Source of the DNA: an uncultured Lachnospiraceae bacterium
GTDB taxonomy: Bacteria > Bacillota > Clostridia > Lachnospirales > Lachnospiraceae
Direction: 5' to 3'
DNA: 64,000 nucleotides
Assembly: GCA_946557105.1 (NCBI GenBank)
Contig: CAMNSZ010000003.1
Span: forward strand, 1-64,000
The notes under the pieces were generated by a model, which was not told where the DNA came from, searched no databases, and saw only the letters and a list, made by a program, of their open reading frames with translations. Positions within the stretch are counted from its first letter, which is position 1; each line of letters starts with the position of its first letter. A program made the position numbers and the translations under genes. Shown here piece by piece: positions 33,670 to 42,849 of the stretch.

Positions 33670-35025
33670 ATGAGAAGGAAAATGACAATATTGGTATTAC
33701 TGTTGTTTGCCATGGGGGTGGCGGGCTGCGGAGAGAAGGCTTCAAAGGAGCAGGTAAAGGATACGCTTGCTTTAGCGCCGGAAATGTCAGGGGAGGAGGC
33801 TGTAGCGTCCTTAGAAGGCGAGGAGGTCGAGAAGGACGCTATGGAGGAATTTGATACGGATTTTAGAATGTATGATTCAATGGAGGATTTGCTGTCACAA
33901 GAAGGAATACGGTTCGGAACGCTGATAAATTGCAAGGCGCTTGACGACGAGAATTATCTGGAGCTTGTGAAGGCGCATTTTGGCAGCCTGACGGCCGGTA
34001 ACGAAATGAAGGCATACTCGTTGCTGGATCAAAGCGCTTCCAAGGCGGCTGAGGACGGAATGCCCGTGATGAATTTTACGCAGGCGGACAGGATTCTTGA
34101 TTTTGCACAGGCAAACGGTATAGGCGTTCGGGGGCATACGCTGGTGTGGGATGCCTATATGACGGACTGGTTTTTCAGGAAAGGTTATGACAGCAAGGGC
34201 GGATATGTGGATGAGGAGACAATGAAAAAGCGTCTTGAGTCCTATATTACCCAAGTGATATGGCATTTTGAAACCAAATATCCCGGTGTGGTGTATTGTT
34301 GGGATGTAGTGAACGAGGCTGTGGGAGACAGTGAAGGGGAGTATCTTGCAGAGGACGAAAGGCATGTGCGCACCATGAGGAACGGGGCGGATAATCCCTT
34401 TTATAAGCTGGTAGGGAACGATTATGTGGAATTGTCTTTTCTCTACGCAAGAAATGCCGTGGATGGTTTAAAGGCGGAGAATCCCAATGTGGATATAAAA
34501 TTGTTTTACAATGACTATAACACGTTTTTAGATCGGAAGAGAGATGCCATCTGCGCCCTTGTGGACAGCGTCAACGCCTATGCCGTGGACGGGGAGGGCA
34601 ACCCCAGAAGACTTTGCGACGGAGTGGGTATGCAGGGGTACATAGGCGGCTACGGAAGTCAGGCAGGCTGTATGAATGACAGTGATATTGAAAAGATGCG
34701 TACCGCGATAGAGCTGTACGCATCCCATGGCGTGGAGGTTCAAGTTACGGAGATGGCAGTGCGCAATTATGAAAACAGTGATGTCTTTGTTAAAATGCAT
34801 TCAGATTATTATAAAAGGCTGTTTGAGATGTTTCTTTCTTTGAATCAGGGGGAGAATAAGCCCCTTACAGGGATTTCCGTCTGGGGGCTGTATGACAGAC
34901 CGGAATTAAAAAAGGACGATTACAGCTACAAGATGAATGGCCCTTATTGTGGTCTGTTTACGGAGGAATATAAAGTAAAACAGGCTTTTGTAAATATTTA
35001 TCAGCTTTTAAAAGCAAAAAATTAA
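33670..35025 (+). CDS. Endo-1,4-beta-xylanase, GH10, surface lipoprotein
   Basis: 451 residues. The N-terminus is a lipoprotein signal (MRRKMTILVLLLFAMGVAGC) with the lipidated cysteine at C20, then an acidic linker to residue ~75 and a GH10 barrel with acid/base E216 (WDVVNEAV) and nucleophile E361 (VQVTEMAV). It is the only enzyme of the operon with an export signal, so it would make the first cuts in xylan at the cell surface. A 160-base gap precedes it. A + strand overlapping frame at 33534-33854 was judged spurious. Confidence 0.93.
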   Translation: MRRKMTILVLLLFAMGVAGCGEKASKEQVKDTLALAPEMSGEEAVASLEGEEVEKDAMEEFDTDFRMYDSMEDLLSQEGIRFGTLINCKALDDENYLELVKAHFGSLTAGNEMKAYSLLDQSASKAAEDGMPVMNFTQADRILDFAQANGIGVRGHTLVWDAYMTDWFFRKGYDSKGGYVDEETMKKRLESYITQVIWHFETKYPGVVYCWDVVNEAVGDSEGEYLAEDERHVRTMRNGADNPFYKLVGNDYVELSFLYARNAVDGLKAENPNVDIKLFYNDYNTFLDRKRDAICALVDSVNAYAVDGEGNPRRLCDGVGMQGYIGGYGSQAGCMNDSDIEKMRTAIELYASHGVEVQVTEMAVRNYENSDVFVKMHSDYYKRLFEMFLSLNQGENKPLTGISVWGLYDRPELKKDDYSYKMNGPYCGLFTEEYKVKQAFVNIYQLLKAKN

Positions 35026-35056
35026 ATCGCTTTATGCGGGAATGAGAGGAAGAAAA

Positions 35057-36592
35057 ATGACTGTAATTGCAAAAAATCCGATTATGCCGGGATTTTATCC
35101 CGATCCATCCATCTGTGCGGTGGGAGGAGATTATTATCTTGTGAATTCTACTTTTTCCTATTTTCCGGGTCTTCCGGTGCTCCACAGCAGGGATTTGGCT
35201 CATTGGGAGCAGATAGGAAATGTTTTGGACAGGCAGTCTCAGCTGCCTCTTGTACAGAGCGGACATTCTCAGGGCTTATTTGCGCCTACCATCCGTTATT
35301 ATAACGGTACATACTATGTAATCTGTACGAATGTATCCTTCGGCGGCAACTTTGTTGTGACGGCTACAGATCCGGCAGGGCCTTGGTCCGAGCCATATTA
35401 TCTCGAGGGAGCGGATGGTATTGATCCCAGTCTTTTCTTTGACGAGGATGGAACCTGCTATTATATGGGAACCCATCCGAATCCCGAGGGCTGCAAATAT
35501 AACGGTGATTACTATATTTGGCTGCAGGAGCTGGATATTACACAGATGAAGCTTGTGGGTCCTAAGAAGGATGTCTGGAATGGCGCCATGCGTGACGTTG
35601 CGTGGCCGGAGGGGCCTCACCTTTACCGTAAAGACGGCTATTACTATATTATGCATGCGGAGGGCGGAACGGGTCCTGATCATTGTGTATCCGTATGCCG
35701 CAGTAAGGATATCTGGGGTCCTTATGAGAACTATAGAAAGAATCCTATACTTACTCACAGGCATCTCGGTAAGGATTATCCTATTCAGTATGTGGGGCAC
35801 TCCGATATCATTGAGACACCTAATGGGGAATGGTATATGGTAATGCTTGCCGTGAGACCCTTAGAGGGCTATACTACTATGGGAAGGGAAACATTTCTGG
35901 CAAAGGTAGTATGGGAGGAGGGCTGGCCTGTAGTAAATCCCGGTGTGGGAATGCTGACCGATGAGGTGGCGATTGAGCTTCCTGAATGGACGCCTGCCTC
36001 GGAACAGACAGGGCATTATGAGTTTGCCGGCATGGATAGACTGGGAGCGGAGTTCTTATTGCTCCGCAATCCGGCGGAGGATATGTATAAGCTTACGGGC
36101 AAGGCATTGGAGCTTAAGCTGCAGCCGGAAACCATCAAGGAGAAGGCAAGCCCCTCCTATGTGGCAATCAGGCAGCAGCACCATGCTTTTTGCGCAACTA
36201 CAAAGGTAAATGTAGCGGGGCTCTCAGGAAACGAATGCGCAGGTATAGTTTTAATGCAGAGTAATGAATACAATTTGCGTATAGAGGCAAATTGTGAAAT
36301 TATCAAGGTGATACTCTGTGAAAAGGGAGCGGATACTGTAATCGGAACGCTGCCCGCGGCAGAGGCTTTTGAGGAGGACGGAGAGAGCGTTGTTTTGCAG
36401 ATTGAAGTAAAGGGTCTGACAGCGAGCGTTATAGTGGGCGGAACTTTCCTTGGCTCCATATCTGTTTCCACGCTTTCCACCGAGGTGGCAGGAGGTTTTG
36501 TAGGCTGTACGGTTGGAATGTATGCATCCGCGAACGGCATGCCTGACGATAAATACGCTGGTTTTGCAAGCTTTGATTATGAGGCAAAATAG
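35057..36592 (+). CDS. Beta-xylosidase or arabinofuranosidase (GH43)
   Basis: 511 residues. The five-bladed propeller motifs are present: base D16 in GFYPDPSIC, D123 in GADGIDPSLFF and acid E185 in VAWPEGPHLY. A C-terminal beta-sandwich (from residue ~330) is typical of GH43 enzymes of the xylosidase type. No signal peptide, so cytoplasmic. It ends the xylan operon before a bidirectional terminator. ATG 35057 follows GAGGAAG; the ATG 15 bases upstream is less likely. Whether it prefers xylose or arabinose ends is undecided. Confidence 0.9.
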   Translation: MTVIAKNPIMPGFYPDPSICAVGGDYYLVNSTFSYFPGLPVLHSRDLAHWEQIGNVLDRQSQLPLVQSGHSQGLFAPTIRYYNGTYYVICTNVSFGGNFVVTATDPAGPWSEPYYLEGADGIDPSLFFDEDGTCYYMGTHPNPEGCKYNGDYYIWLQELDITQMKLVGPKKDVWNGAMRDVAWPEGPHLYRKDGYYYIMHAEGGTGPDHCVSVCRSKDIWGPYENYRKNPILTHRHLGKDYPIQYVGHSDIIETPNGEWYMVMLAVRPLEGYTTMGRETFLAKVVWEEGWPVVNPGVGMLTDEVAIELPEWTPASEQTGHYEFAGMDRLGAEFLLLRNPAEDMYKLTGKALELKLQPETIKEKASPSYVAIRQQHHAFCATTKVNVAGLSGNECAGIVLMQSNEYNLRIEANCEIIKVILCEKGADTVIGTLPAAEAFEEDGESVVLQIEVKGLTASVIVGGTFLGSISVSTLSTEVAGGFVGCTVGMYASANGMPDDKYAGFASFDYEAK

Positions 36593-36609
36593 AAAAGATA
36601 TTAAAAAAT

Positions 36610-36646
36610 AAATCCCCCGAGACTTTTCTCGGGGGATTTATTTTTT
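36610..36646. terminator. Bidirectional terminator between convergent genes
   Basis: AAATCCCCCGAGA (36610-36622) pairs perfectly with TCTCGGGGGATTT (36627-36639) around a four-base loop, with T-rich sequence on the right and A-rich on the left. It serves the xylan operon (+) and the CNNM gene (-). Confidence 0.9.
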
Positions 36647-36681
36647 ATGATACGGAAAGTTTTGCCATAGAATATAGGAAC

Positions 36682-38007
36682 CTACTCCGATCCGTTTTCC
36701 GACGCTTCACAACGTTTATCCTCTGCGGAATCCTCTTCGGACTCTTCAGCCAAAGCAGACTTCTCGGGCAGTGTCATCAATACCTTGTTTATTCGGTTTT
36801 GGTCAATGCCCTGTACCTTCAGGCGGATTCCGTTTTCCAAAGTAACCTCCTCGTTATCCTCAGGGAGTCTGTCAAGACATTCGATAATGATACCTCCGAT
36901 GGAATCGTAATCCTCGCTGTCCAGCTCTGTATTAAGGGCGTCGTTAATATCGTCCAGCTTCATGCTGCCCTCAACAAGGAAATTCCGTTCGTCCAGTTCT
37001 TTGATGTATTCGTCCTCGTCACCGTCGTATTCGTCTCTGATTTCCCCTACGATTTCCTCCAGCAAGTCCTCGAGAGTAATCATACCTACGGCGGCTCCGT
37101 ATTCATTCAGTACGAAAGTAACGCTTGTGGTTTTCTCGCGGATTTCATACATTAAATCCGCAATTTTTTTATACTCGTATGTATAATGAGCATCGCGCAG
37201 TATGTCTTTCACATGGAAATTTTCTTCATCCTCGGTGAGAATGAAATCCTTTATATTTATAAGACCGATAATATTGTCCTTGTCGTCTTCATAGACAGGA
37301 AGCCTTGTGTACATGGATTCCCGGAAAATGCCGAGAACCTTTTCGTAGGAGGCGTCTACGCTGACGGTTACCATATTGATACGGGGAATCATGATATCCT
37401 TTGCAAGGGCGTCGGAGAAATCAAAAACGTTATAAATCATTTCACGTTCTTCGGACTCTATGACGCCGTCCTCATGGCTCACGTCCACATAAGTTTTTAA
37501 TTCATTTTCTGTCATGGTGCTTGTTTTTTTATTGGGGTCTATGTGTAATAGCCTCATAACGCCGTTCGCCATTTTATCTACGATAAAGATAACAGGGGTA
37601 AGCAGTTGCATTAAGGCATAAATGATACCGGCGTAGAGCAGGGAAAGCCGCTCGGAATAAAGCATGGCCCAAGTCTTGGGGATAATTTCGCCTCCAAGCA
37701 AAACTACGACGGTTAAGATACCGGTTGCGATACCTACTGCCAGATTGATACGCAGCGCAAGCGTTGTGGCAAGTGAGGAAGCCGATAAATTGACTATATT
37801 GTTGCCGATCAGAATTGTACTGAGCATTTTGCCATAGTTGTCAAGAATTTTGTTGACCTTTGCCGCCCGTTTATTCCCTTCCTCCTCAAGCGAGCGCAGC
37901 CGCACCCGGTTGACGGTAGTTAGCGCCGTCTCGGCAGATGAGAAAAAGCCTGACAAAAATACCAGAATAATAAGAACTACAAGTTGTATGACACCAGGGG
38001 TATCCAA
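36682..38007 (-). CDS. CNNM/CorC-type membrane protein with CBS pair
   Basis: About 441 residues. The N-terminal DUF21 membrane domain has four hydrophobic segments (VIQLVVLIILVFLSGFFSSAETALTTVNR opens it), then a CBS pair (DIMIPRINMVTV, YTRLPVYEDDKDNIIGLINIKD, VLNEYGAAVGMITLEDLLEEIVGEI) and a CorC/HlyC domain. The family moves magnesium or other cations. The TTG codon at 38007 is preferred as start: it lies eight bases after AAGGAG, whereas the GTG at 38016 overlaps the ribosome site. Only complete minus-strand gene in the window. Confidence 0.9.
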   Translation of the reverse strand: MDTPGVIQLVVLIILVFLSGFFSSAETALTTVNRVRLRSLEEEGNKRAAKVNKILDNYGKMLSTILIGNNIVNLSASSLATTLALRINLAVGIATGILTVVVLLGGEIIPKTWAMLYSERLSLLYAGIIYALMQLLTPVIFIVDKMANGVMRLLHIDPNKKTSTMTENELKTYVDVSHEDGVIESEEREMIYNVFDFSDALAKDIMIPRINMVTVSVDASYEKVLGIFRESMYTRLPVYEDDKDNIIGLINIKDFILTEDEENFHVKDILRDAHYTYEYKKIADLMYEIREKTTSVTFVLNEYGAAVGMITLEDLLEEIVGEIRDEYDGDEDEYIKELDERNFLVEGSMKLDDINDALNTELDSEDYDSIGGIIIECLDRLPEDNEEVTLENGIRLKVQGIDQNRINKVLMTLPEKSALAEESEEDSAEDKRCEASENGSE

Positions 38008-38068
38008 AAAAACCACTCCTTTTAATAATATATTTTTGACTGCATGATTTTGCAGCTATATGTATTGA

Positions 38069-38098
38069 ACTATACAATATATGTGGTGGTATTGTCAA
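38069..38098 (-). promoter_or_regulatory. Promoter of the CNNM gene
   Basis: On the reverse strand TTGACA (38098-38093), 18 bases, TATAGT (38074-38069), about 60 bases before the start codon. Confidence 0.65.
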
Positions 38099-38288
38099 GT
38101 TTTCCGGCGCGGCTGCATAGTATTTTAGTAACAGTTTAGTATGCGGTAGTTTTTATTCGGTTTTGCCAGAGAGGCTTCGCCGCCTGACGTAAAGCGTATA
38201 AAAATTTTCATAGGGGGTGCGTCCGCATATTTTAACGGAAAGTTACAACTATAATGTATGGCGTAAAGCGCATCGGAACGGAGGAAAT

Positions 38289-38690
38289 ATGAACAAGGTT
38301 ATGAGTAGGGCGATGAGCCGCACAGACAATGAAAAAAAGGTATCATGGTTGTTTTTTTTGAAATGTCTTTTGTTTTCGTACATATTGACAGCAGCGCTGT
38401 TACTGCTTCTGGCGTTCCTGCTGTATAAATTTCACTTAAAGGAAGCTATTGTATCAATTGCTATTATTGTAATTTATGTAATTGCCACTTTTTTTGCGGG
38501 CTTTATGTCCGGCAAAAAAATGCAGAGCAGAAAATTTATGTGGGGATTGATTATGGGCGCGGCATATTTTTTGGTGCTTGCCGTGATCTCACTGGGGGTA
38601 GACCGCTCTCTGGAAACTCCCGGAATGAACTTTTTGACCACGCTCTTTTTGTGCGCGGGAGGGGGCATGCTGGGAGGAATGGTTAGCTGA
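38289..38690 (+). CDS. TIGR04086-type membrane protein of the SCIFF locus
   Basis: 133 residues with four hydrophobic segments (about 20-45, 53-75, 80-100 and 112-132). This size, topology and its position before SCIFF match the clostridial TIGR04086 membrane family. Function is not known; co-occurrence with SCIFF and SecDF hints at a link with protein export. GGAGG lies seven bases before ATG 38289; the longer frame from 38217 lacks a ribosome site. Confidence 0.8.
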   Translation: MNKVMSRAMSRTDNEKKVSWLFFLKCLLFSYILTAALLLLLAFLLYKFHLKEAIVSIAIIVIYVIATFFAGFMSGKKMQSRKFMWGLIMGAAYFLVLAVISLGVDRSLETPGMNFLTTLFLCAGGGMLGGMVS

Positions 38691-38804
38691 AGGCGGCCGT
38701 TCCCCGGCAGGATGCTTTGCGGCGAGCGGTATGCCTTGGAACAAGCCGTCGCGCGTATATGGGCGAAAAAAGAAAAAATAGCAGAAATATTTATAAAAAA
38801 CCCT

Positions 38805-38832
38805 TTTACAAATGATAAATTTATGGTATACT
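38805..38832 (+). promoter_or_regulatory. Promoter of the SCIFF gene
   Basis: TTTACA (38805-38810), 16 bases, TATACT (38827-38832), 53 bases before the SCIFF start. Confidence 0.6.
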
Positions 38833-38885
38833 ACAAAAAGTTTATTAGTCTTTTGACTTATAAAACATAAGGAGGCTATTTGCAA

Positions 38886-39029
38886 ATGAAGCATATTAAG
38901 ACTTTGACAACCAGAGATTTGAAGGAATCCATGAAAAAGGGCGGCTGCGGCGAGTGTCAGACTTCCTGCCAGTCTGCTTGTAAGACTTCTTGTACTGTAG
39001 GTAATCAGAGCTGCGAAAAGATTAAATAA
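38886..39029 (+). CDS. scfA: SCIFF peptide (six cysteines in forty-five residues)
   Basis: 47 residues. Leader MKHIKTLTTRDLKESMKKGG, then six cysteines (GCGECQTSCQSACKTSC and a last Cys near the C-terminus). This is the strongly conserved clostridial SCIFF family, a ranthipeptide precursor in which a radical SAM enzyme forms Cys-Thr thioether crosslinks. It is too short for usual gene calling but its start follows AAGGAGG. The biological role of the mature peptide is unknown; quorum-sensing-like effects have been proposed for this class. The maturase follows after a hairpin. Confidence 0.95.
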   Translation: MKHIKTLTTRDLKESMKKGGCGECQTSCQSACKTSCTVGNQSCEKIK

Positions 39030-39055
39030 TTATCAAAGAAAAGAGAGACTAGCGT

Positions 39056-39083
39056 AAGCAGCGATTTAGGTCGCTGCTTATTT
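39056..39083 (+). terminator. Hairpin between SCIFF and its maturase
   Basis: AAGCAGCGA (39056-39064) pairs perfectly with TCGCTGCTT (39071-39079) around TTTAGG, followed by ATTTC. The short T-run suggests partial termination, giving surplus SCIFF over maturase message. Confidence 0.65.
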
Positions 39084-39121
39084 CGTGAGTACGGGTACTT
39101 GTAGAAAGGAAAATATATTAA

Positions 39122-40513
39122 GTGATACACCAATATAAAAGCAATGGGTACAATATTGTCATGGATGTAAACAGCGGCGGCGTTCATGTGGTTGACGATA
39201 TTGTGTATGATATGATTCCGTTGGTGGAGCCGTTAGTCAATGAGGGTATCAAGGACGCCGACACTATTAAGGCGGCAGTACTGAATCTTGCCAACATCCC
39301 TTATCCGGCGGAGGAGATTATCGAAGCGGTGGACGAGGTGCTGGAGCTTGAGAAGGAAGGTCAGCTTTTTGCCCCCGACATTTATGAAAATTATGTTTTT
39401 GATTTTAAGAACAGACAGACAGTCGTAAAGGCGCTATGCCTGCACATTGCCCATGACTGTAATCTTGCCTGCAGATATTGTTTTGCAGGAGAGGGCGAAT
39501 ATCATGGCAGAAGGGCTCTTATGAGCCTTGAGGTGGGGAAAAGGGCACTGGACTTTCTGGTTGCAAATTCAGGGAACCGGGTAAATCTGGAGGTGGACTT
39601 TTTTGGCGGAGAGCCGCTTATGAATTGGGAAGTGGTAAAGGGGCTTGTAGAATACGGAAGAAGTCTGGAGAAGCCTTGCAATAAAAAATTTCGTTTCACG
39701 CTGACTACCAATGGAGTGCTTTTAAACGATGAAATTTTGGAATTTGCCAACAGGGAAATGGCAAATATTGTACTTAGCATTGACGGACGGAAGGAAATTC
39801 ATGATATGATGCGCCCCTTTAGGGGAGGACAGGGCAGCTATGATATGATTGTTCCAAAGTTCAGGCGGGTTGCCGAGAGCCGCAGTCAGACGAATTATTA
39901 TGTGCGCGGTACATTTACCCATAACAATCTTGATTTCTCCAAGGATGTACTTCATTTGGCGGATCTTGGCTTTAAGCAGATATCCGTGGAGCCGGTGGTG
40001 GCGCAGCCTACGGATTCCTATGCTATTACCGAGGAGGATTTACCAAAGCTTATGGAGGAATATGACAAGCTTGCCGAGGAGATGCTTAAGCGCAGCAGAG
40101 AAGGAAACGGGTTTAATTTTTTCCATTTTATGATAGACTTAGAGGGAGGACCCTGTGTGGCAAAGCGTTTGTCGGGCTGCGGGTCCGGAACGGAGTATCT
40201 TGCCGTGACGCCATGGGGTGATTTTTATCCGTGCCATCAGTTTGTGGGAAACGAGAAATTCCTTATGGGAAACGTATATGAGGGAATTGTCAGGGAAGAT
40301 ATTAGGGATGAGTTTAAATGCTGCAACGTATATGCAAAGGATAAATGCAGGAAATGCTTTGCCAAGTTTTATTGCAGCGGCGGCTGTGCAGCGAATTCCT
40401 ATAATTTCCACGGTAATATTAATGATGCATATGATACCGGCTGCAAACTGCAGCGTAAACGCATTGAGTGTGCGATTATGATGAAGGCGGCTATGGCGGG
40501 GGAAAAGGTATAG
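39122..40513 (+). CDS. scfB: SCIFF radical SAM maturase (thioether-forming)
   Basis: 463 residues beginning at GTG with IHQYKSNGYNIVMDVNSGGVHVVDD, the standard N-terminus of this family and its peptide-binding (RRE-like) domain. The radical SAM motif is CNLACRYC in IAHDCNLACRYCFAGEG, followed by FFGGEPLMNW. The SPASM domain includes SGCGSGTEY, FYPCHQF and CNVYAKDKCRKCFAKFYCSGGC. It binds three iron-sulfur clusters and links Cys sulfur to Thr in SCIFF. An AGAAAGGA ribosome site precedes the start. It is followed by SecDF, the usual gene order. Confidence 0.95.
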   Translation: MIHQYKSNGYNIVMDVNSGGVHVVDDIVYDMIPLVEPLVNEGIKDADTIKAAVLNLANIPYPAEEIIEAVDEVLELEKEGQLFAPDIYENYVFDFKNRQTVVKALCLHIAHDCNLACRYCFAGEGEYHGRRALMSLEVGKRALDFLVANSGNRVNLEVDFFGGEPLMNWEVVKGLVEYGRSLEKPCNKKFRFTLTTNGVLLNDEILEFANREMANIVLSIDGRKEIHDMMRPFRGGQGSYDMIVPKFRRVAESRSQTNYYVRGTFTHNNLDFSKDVLHLADLGFKQISVEPVVAQPTDSYAITEEDLPKLMEEYDKLAEEMLKRSREGNGFNFFHFMIDLEGGPCVAKRLSGCGSGTEYLAVTPWGDFYPCHQFVGNEKFLMGNVYEGIVREDIRDEFKCCNVYAKDKCRKCFAKFYCSGGCAANSYNFHGNINDAYDTGCKLQRKRIECAIMMKAAMAGEKV

Positions 40514-40547
40514 TAAAAGATTCAGATGTAGAAAGGACAAAGGGAAG

Positions 40548-42782
40548 ATGAAAAAAAGTAAAGCAATTATTGTGCTGCTTTGTGTGATTCTCTTAATAGT
40601 CGGAGTTTCCTATGTGGACTTGTACGGAACCGACGCAGAGGGAACGGGCAGTGCGGCTGACATTAAGTTGGGATTGGATCTGGCGGGAGGCGTCAGTATT
40701 ACCTATCAGGTGGTAGGAGACGAAGATCCAAGCGCTACCGACATGAAAGATACTATCGCCAAGTTGCAGAAGCGCGTGGAAAATTACAGCACTGAAGCGA
40801 TTGTGTATCAGGAGGGAACCGACAGAATCAATATCGAGATTCCCGGTGTGAAGGATGCCAATGCAATCTTACAGGAGTTAGGAAGACCCGGTTCACTGTA
40901 TTTTATTTCGGAGACGGACTCGGAGGGAAATGCCAATTATTCATATGTCCAGTCGGGCTATATATTAAATAAATCCATAGACGAGCTGTTAGAGAACGGT
41001 TCCATCAAGCTTGTAGGTACCGATGTCAAGGAGGCGCGGGCAGTCACAAGTCAGGACAAGCTGAAAAACACGGTTTATGCGGTTGATCTTGTGATGACTG
41101 ACGAGGGGCGCGACAAGTTTGCCGAGGCCACAAGAAATGCCTACGAGAAGCAGGAGACGCTTGCCATTTATTATGACGGTTCCTTTATCAGCGTTCCCAG
41201 TGTAAACGGGGTGTTTATGGACGGACAGGCACAGATTTCACCTATGGAATCCTATGAGAAGGCAGAGAATCTTGCTTCCACCATCCGCATCGGAGGGCTG
41301 AAGCTGGAGCTTGAGGAGCTGCACTCTAAGGTGGTAGGAGCACAGCTGGGTCAGGACGCCATTGACACCAGTATCAAGGCAGGCGCCATAGGCTTTGTGA
41401 TTGTGATAATTTTTATGATTGCGGTATATTTCGTCGCAGGTGTGGCGTCGGCGCTGGGATTAAGCATGTATGTGGCATTAGTGGTATTACTGTTAAACGG
41501 CTTCGGAATGACGCTGACTCTCTCCGGCGTTGCAGGTATAATCCTCTCCATAGGTATGGCGGTGGACGCCAATGTAATTATTTTTGCCCGAATCAGAGAG
41601 GAGCTTGCTACAGGGAAGACGGTAAAGAGCGCGATTAAGATTGGTTTTGACAAAGCGTTATCTGCTATTGTGGACGGCAACATTACAACCCTGATAGCGG
41701 CGGGAGTGCTGCTGTTGCTGGCGCCCGGTACGATTAAAGGCTTCGCGCAGACGCTCGCTTTGGGTATCGTTTTGTCCATGTTTACGGCGCTGGTAGTTAC
41801 AAAATTTGTACTCAATGCTTTATATGCGTTGGGAATAAGGGATGCAAAATGGTACGGTATCGGCAAGGAGCCTAAGACCATTAATTTCCTTTCAAAGAAG
41901 GGGATTTTCTTCGGTATTTCCATTGCATTGGTTGCGGCAGGCTTTATTGTAATGGGAGTAAACAAGGTCAATAAGGGTGACGCTTTGAATTATAGTCTGG
42001 AGTTTAAGGGAGGTACGGCTACTACGGTGACCTTTGCCGAGAATAAGACTCTCGACCAGATTAATGCCGAGGTAGTTCCTTTATTAGAGAAGGCAACCGG
42101 CTCGGCAGTGCAGATACAGACCGTTCAGGACAGCAACGAAGTTATTTTCAAGACTAATTCCTTAAACGTGGAACAAAGGACGGCCTTGGAAGAAATGCTT
42201 GTGGAGGAGTTTCATGTGGATAAGTCTTTAATTACCTCCGAGACCATCAGCTCCACCATCAGCGGGGAAATGAAAACGGATACGATCCTTGCGGTAGTGA
42301 TTGCAATTGCCTGTATGCTGATATACATTCGTATCAGATTCAGTGACATCCGATTCGGCGTCAGCAGTATTGTGGCTCTTCTCCATGATGTGCTGGTGGT
42401 GCTTGCCTTCTATGCGGTGGCAAGAGTATCCGTGGGAAACACCTTTATTGCCTGTATGCTGACGATTGTAGGTTATTCTATCAATGCCACGATTGTTATA
42501 TTCGACCGAGTGCGTGAAAATATGAATATTATGAGCAGAAATGATGATTTGAAGGATGTGGTAAACAGGAGTATTACCCAGACCTTGTCCAGAAGTATTT
42601 TTACTTCACTGACAACCTTTGTCATGGTAGCGGCTTTGTATATTTTGGGCGTTACCAGTATCAGGGACTTTGCATTGCCTCTGATGGTGGGTATTGTCTG
42701 CGGCGCATATTCCTCCGTATGCATCACAGGCGGTCTGTGGTATGTGCTTCGCAAGAAGTTTCCGCCCAAGGGTGCGAAATAA
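40548..42782 (+). CDS. secDF: Protein translocase SecD-SecF fusion
   Basis: 744 residues. The SecD half (1-430) has a first membrane segment, DLAGGVSITYQV, a periplasmic-side domain, and five more segments including GMAVDANVIIFARIREEL. The SecF half (from ~450) begins FFGISIALVAAGFIVMGVNKV and includes GYSINATIVIFDRVREN and RSITQTLSRSIFTSLTTF. SecDF uses the proton or sodium gradient to pull secreted chains out of the membrane. In the SecF half the position usually held by Asp (I-N-D-T) is Ala (I-N-A-T). The SecD Asp is kept. AGAAAGGA precedes the start. Confidence 0.95.
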   Translation: MKKSKAIIVLLCVILLIVGVSYVDLYGTDAEGTGSAADIKLGLDLAGGVSITYQVVGDEDPSATDMKDTIAKLQKRVENYSTEAIVYQEGTDRINIEIPGVKDANAILQELGRPGSLYFISETDSEGNANYSYVQSGYILNKSIDELLENGSIKLVGTDVKEARAVTSQDKLKNTVYAVDLVMTDEGRDKFAEATRNAYEKQETLAIYYDGSFISVPSVNGVFMDGQAQISPMESYEKAENLASTIRIGGLKLELEELHSKVVGAQLGQDAIDTSIKAGAIGFVIVIIFMIAVYFVAGVASALGLSMYVALVVLLLNGFGMTLTLSGVAGIILSIGMAVDANVIIFARIREELATGKTVKSAIKIGFDKALSAIVDGNITTLIAAGVLLLLAPGTIKGFAQTLALGIVLSMFTALVVTKFVLNALYALGIRDAKWYGIGKEPKTINFLSKKGIFFGISIALVAAGFIVMGVNKVNKGDALNYSLEFKGGTATTVTFAENKTLDQINAEVVPLLEKATGSAVQIQTVQDSNEVIFKTNSLNVEQRTALEEMLVEEFHVDKSLITSETISSTISGEMKTDTILAVVIAIACMLIYIRIRFSDIRFGVSSIVALLHDVLVVLAFYAVARVSVGNTFIACMLTIVGYSINATIVIFDRVRENMNIMSRNDDLKDVVNRSITQTLSRSIFTSLTTFVMVAALYILGVTSIRDFALPLMVGIVCGAYSSVCITGGLWYVLRKKFPPKGAK

Positions 42783-42796
42783 TCAGCTGTGATGTC

Positions 42797-42829
42797 ATCG
42801 GCATAGTCAAAAAAGACTATGCCGATTTT
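42797..42829 (+). terminator. Terminator after secDF
   Basis: ATCGGCATAGTC pairs perfectly with GACTATGCCGAT around six A, followed by TTTAATT. Confidence 0.85.
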
Positions 42830-42849
42830 AATTAAGTGGAGTAATGGTG

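Noticed and set aside
33534-33854. 106-residue + strand frame before the lipoprotein GH10
   Set aside because: Gly/Arg-rich composition, overlaps the well-supported GH10 start and signal peptide in another frame, no homology pattern.
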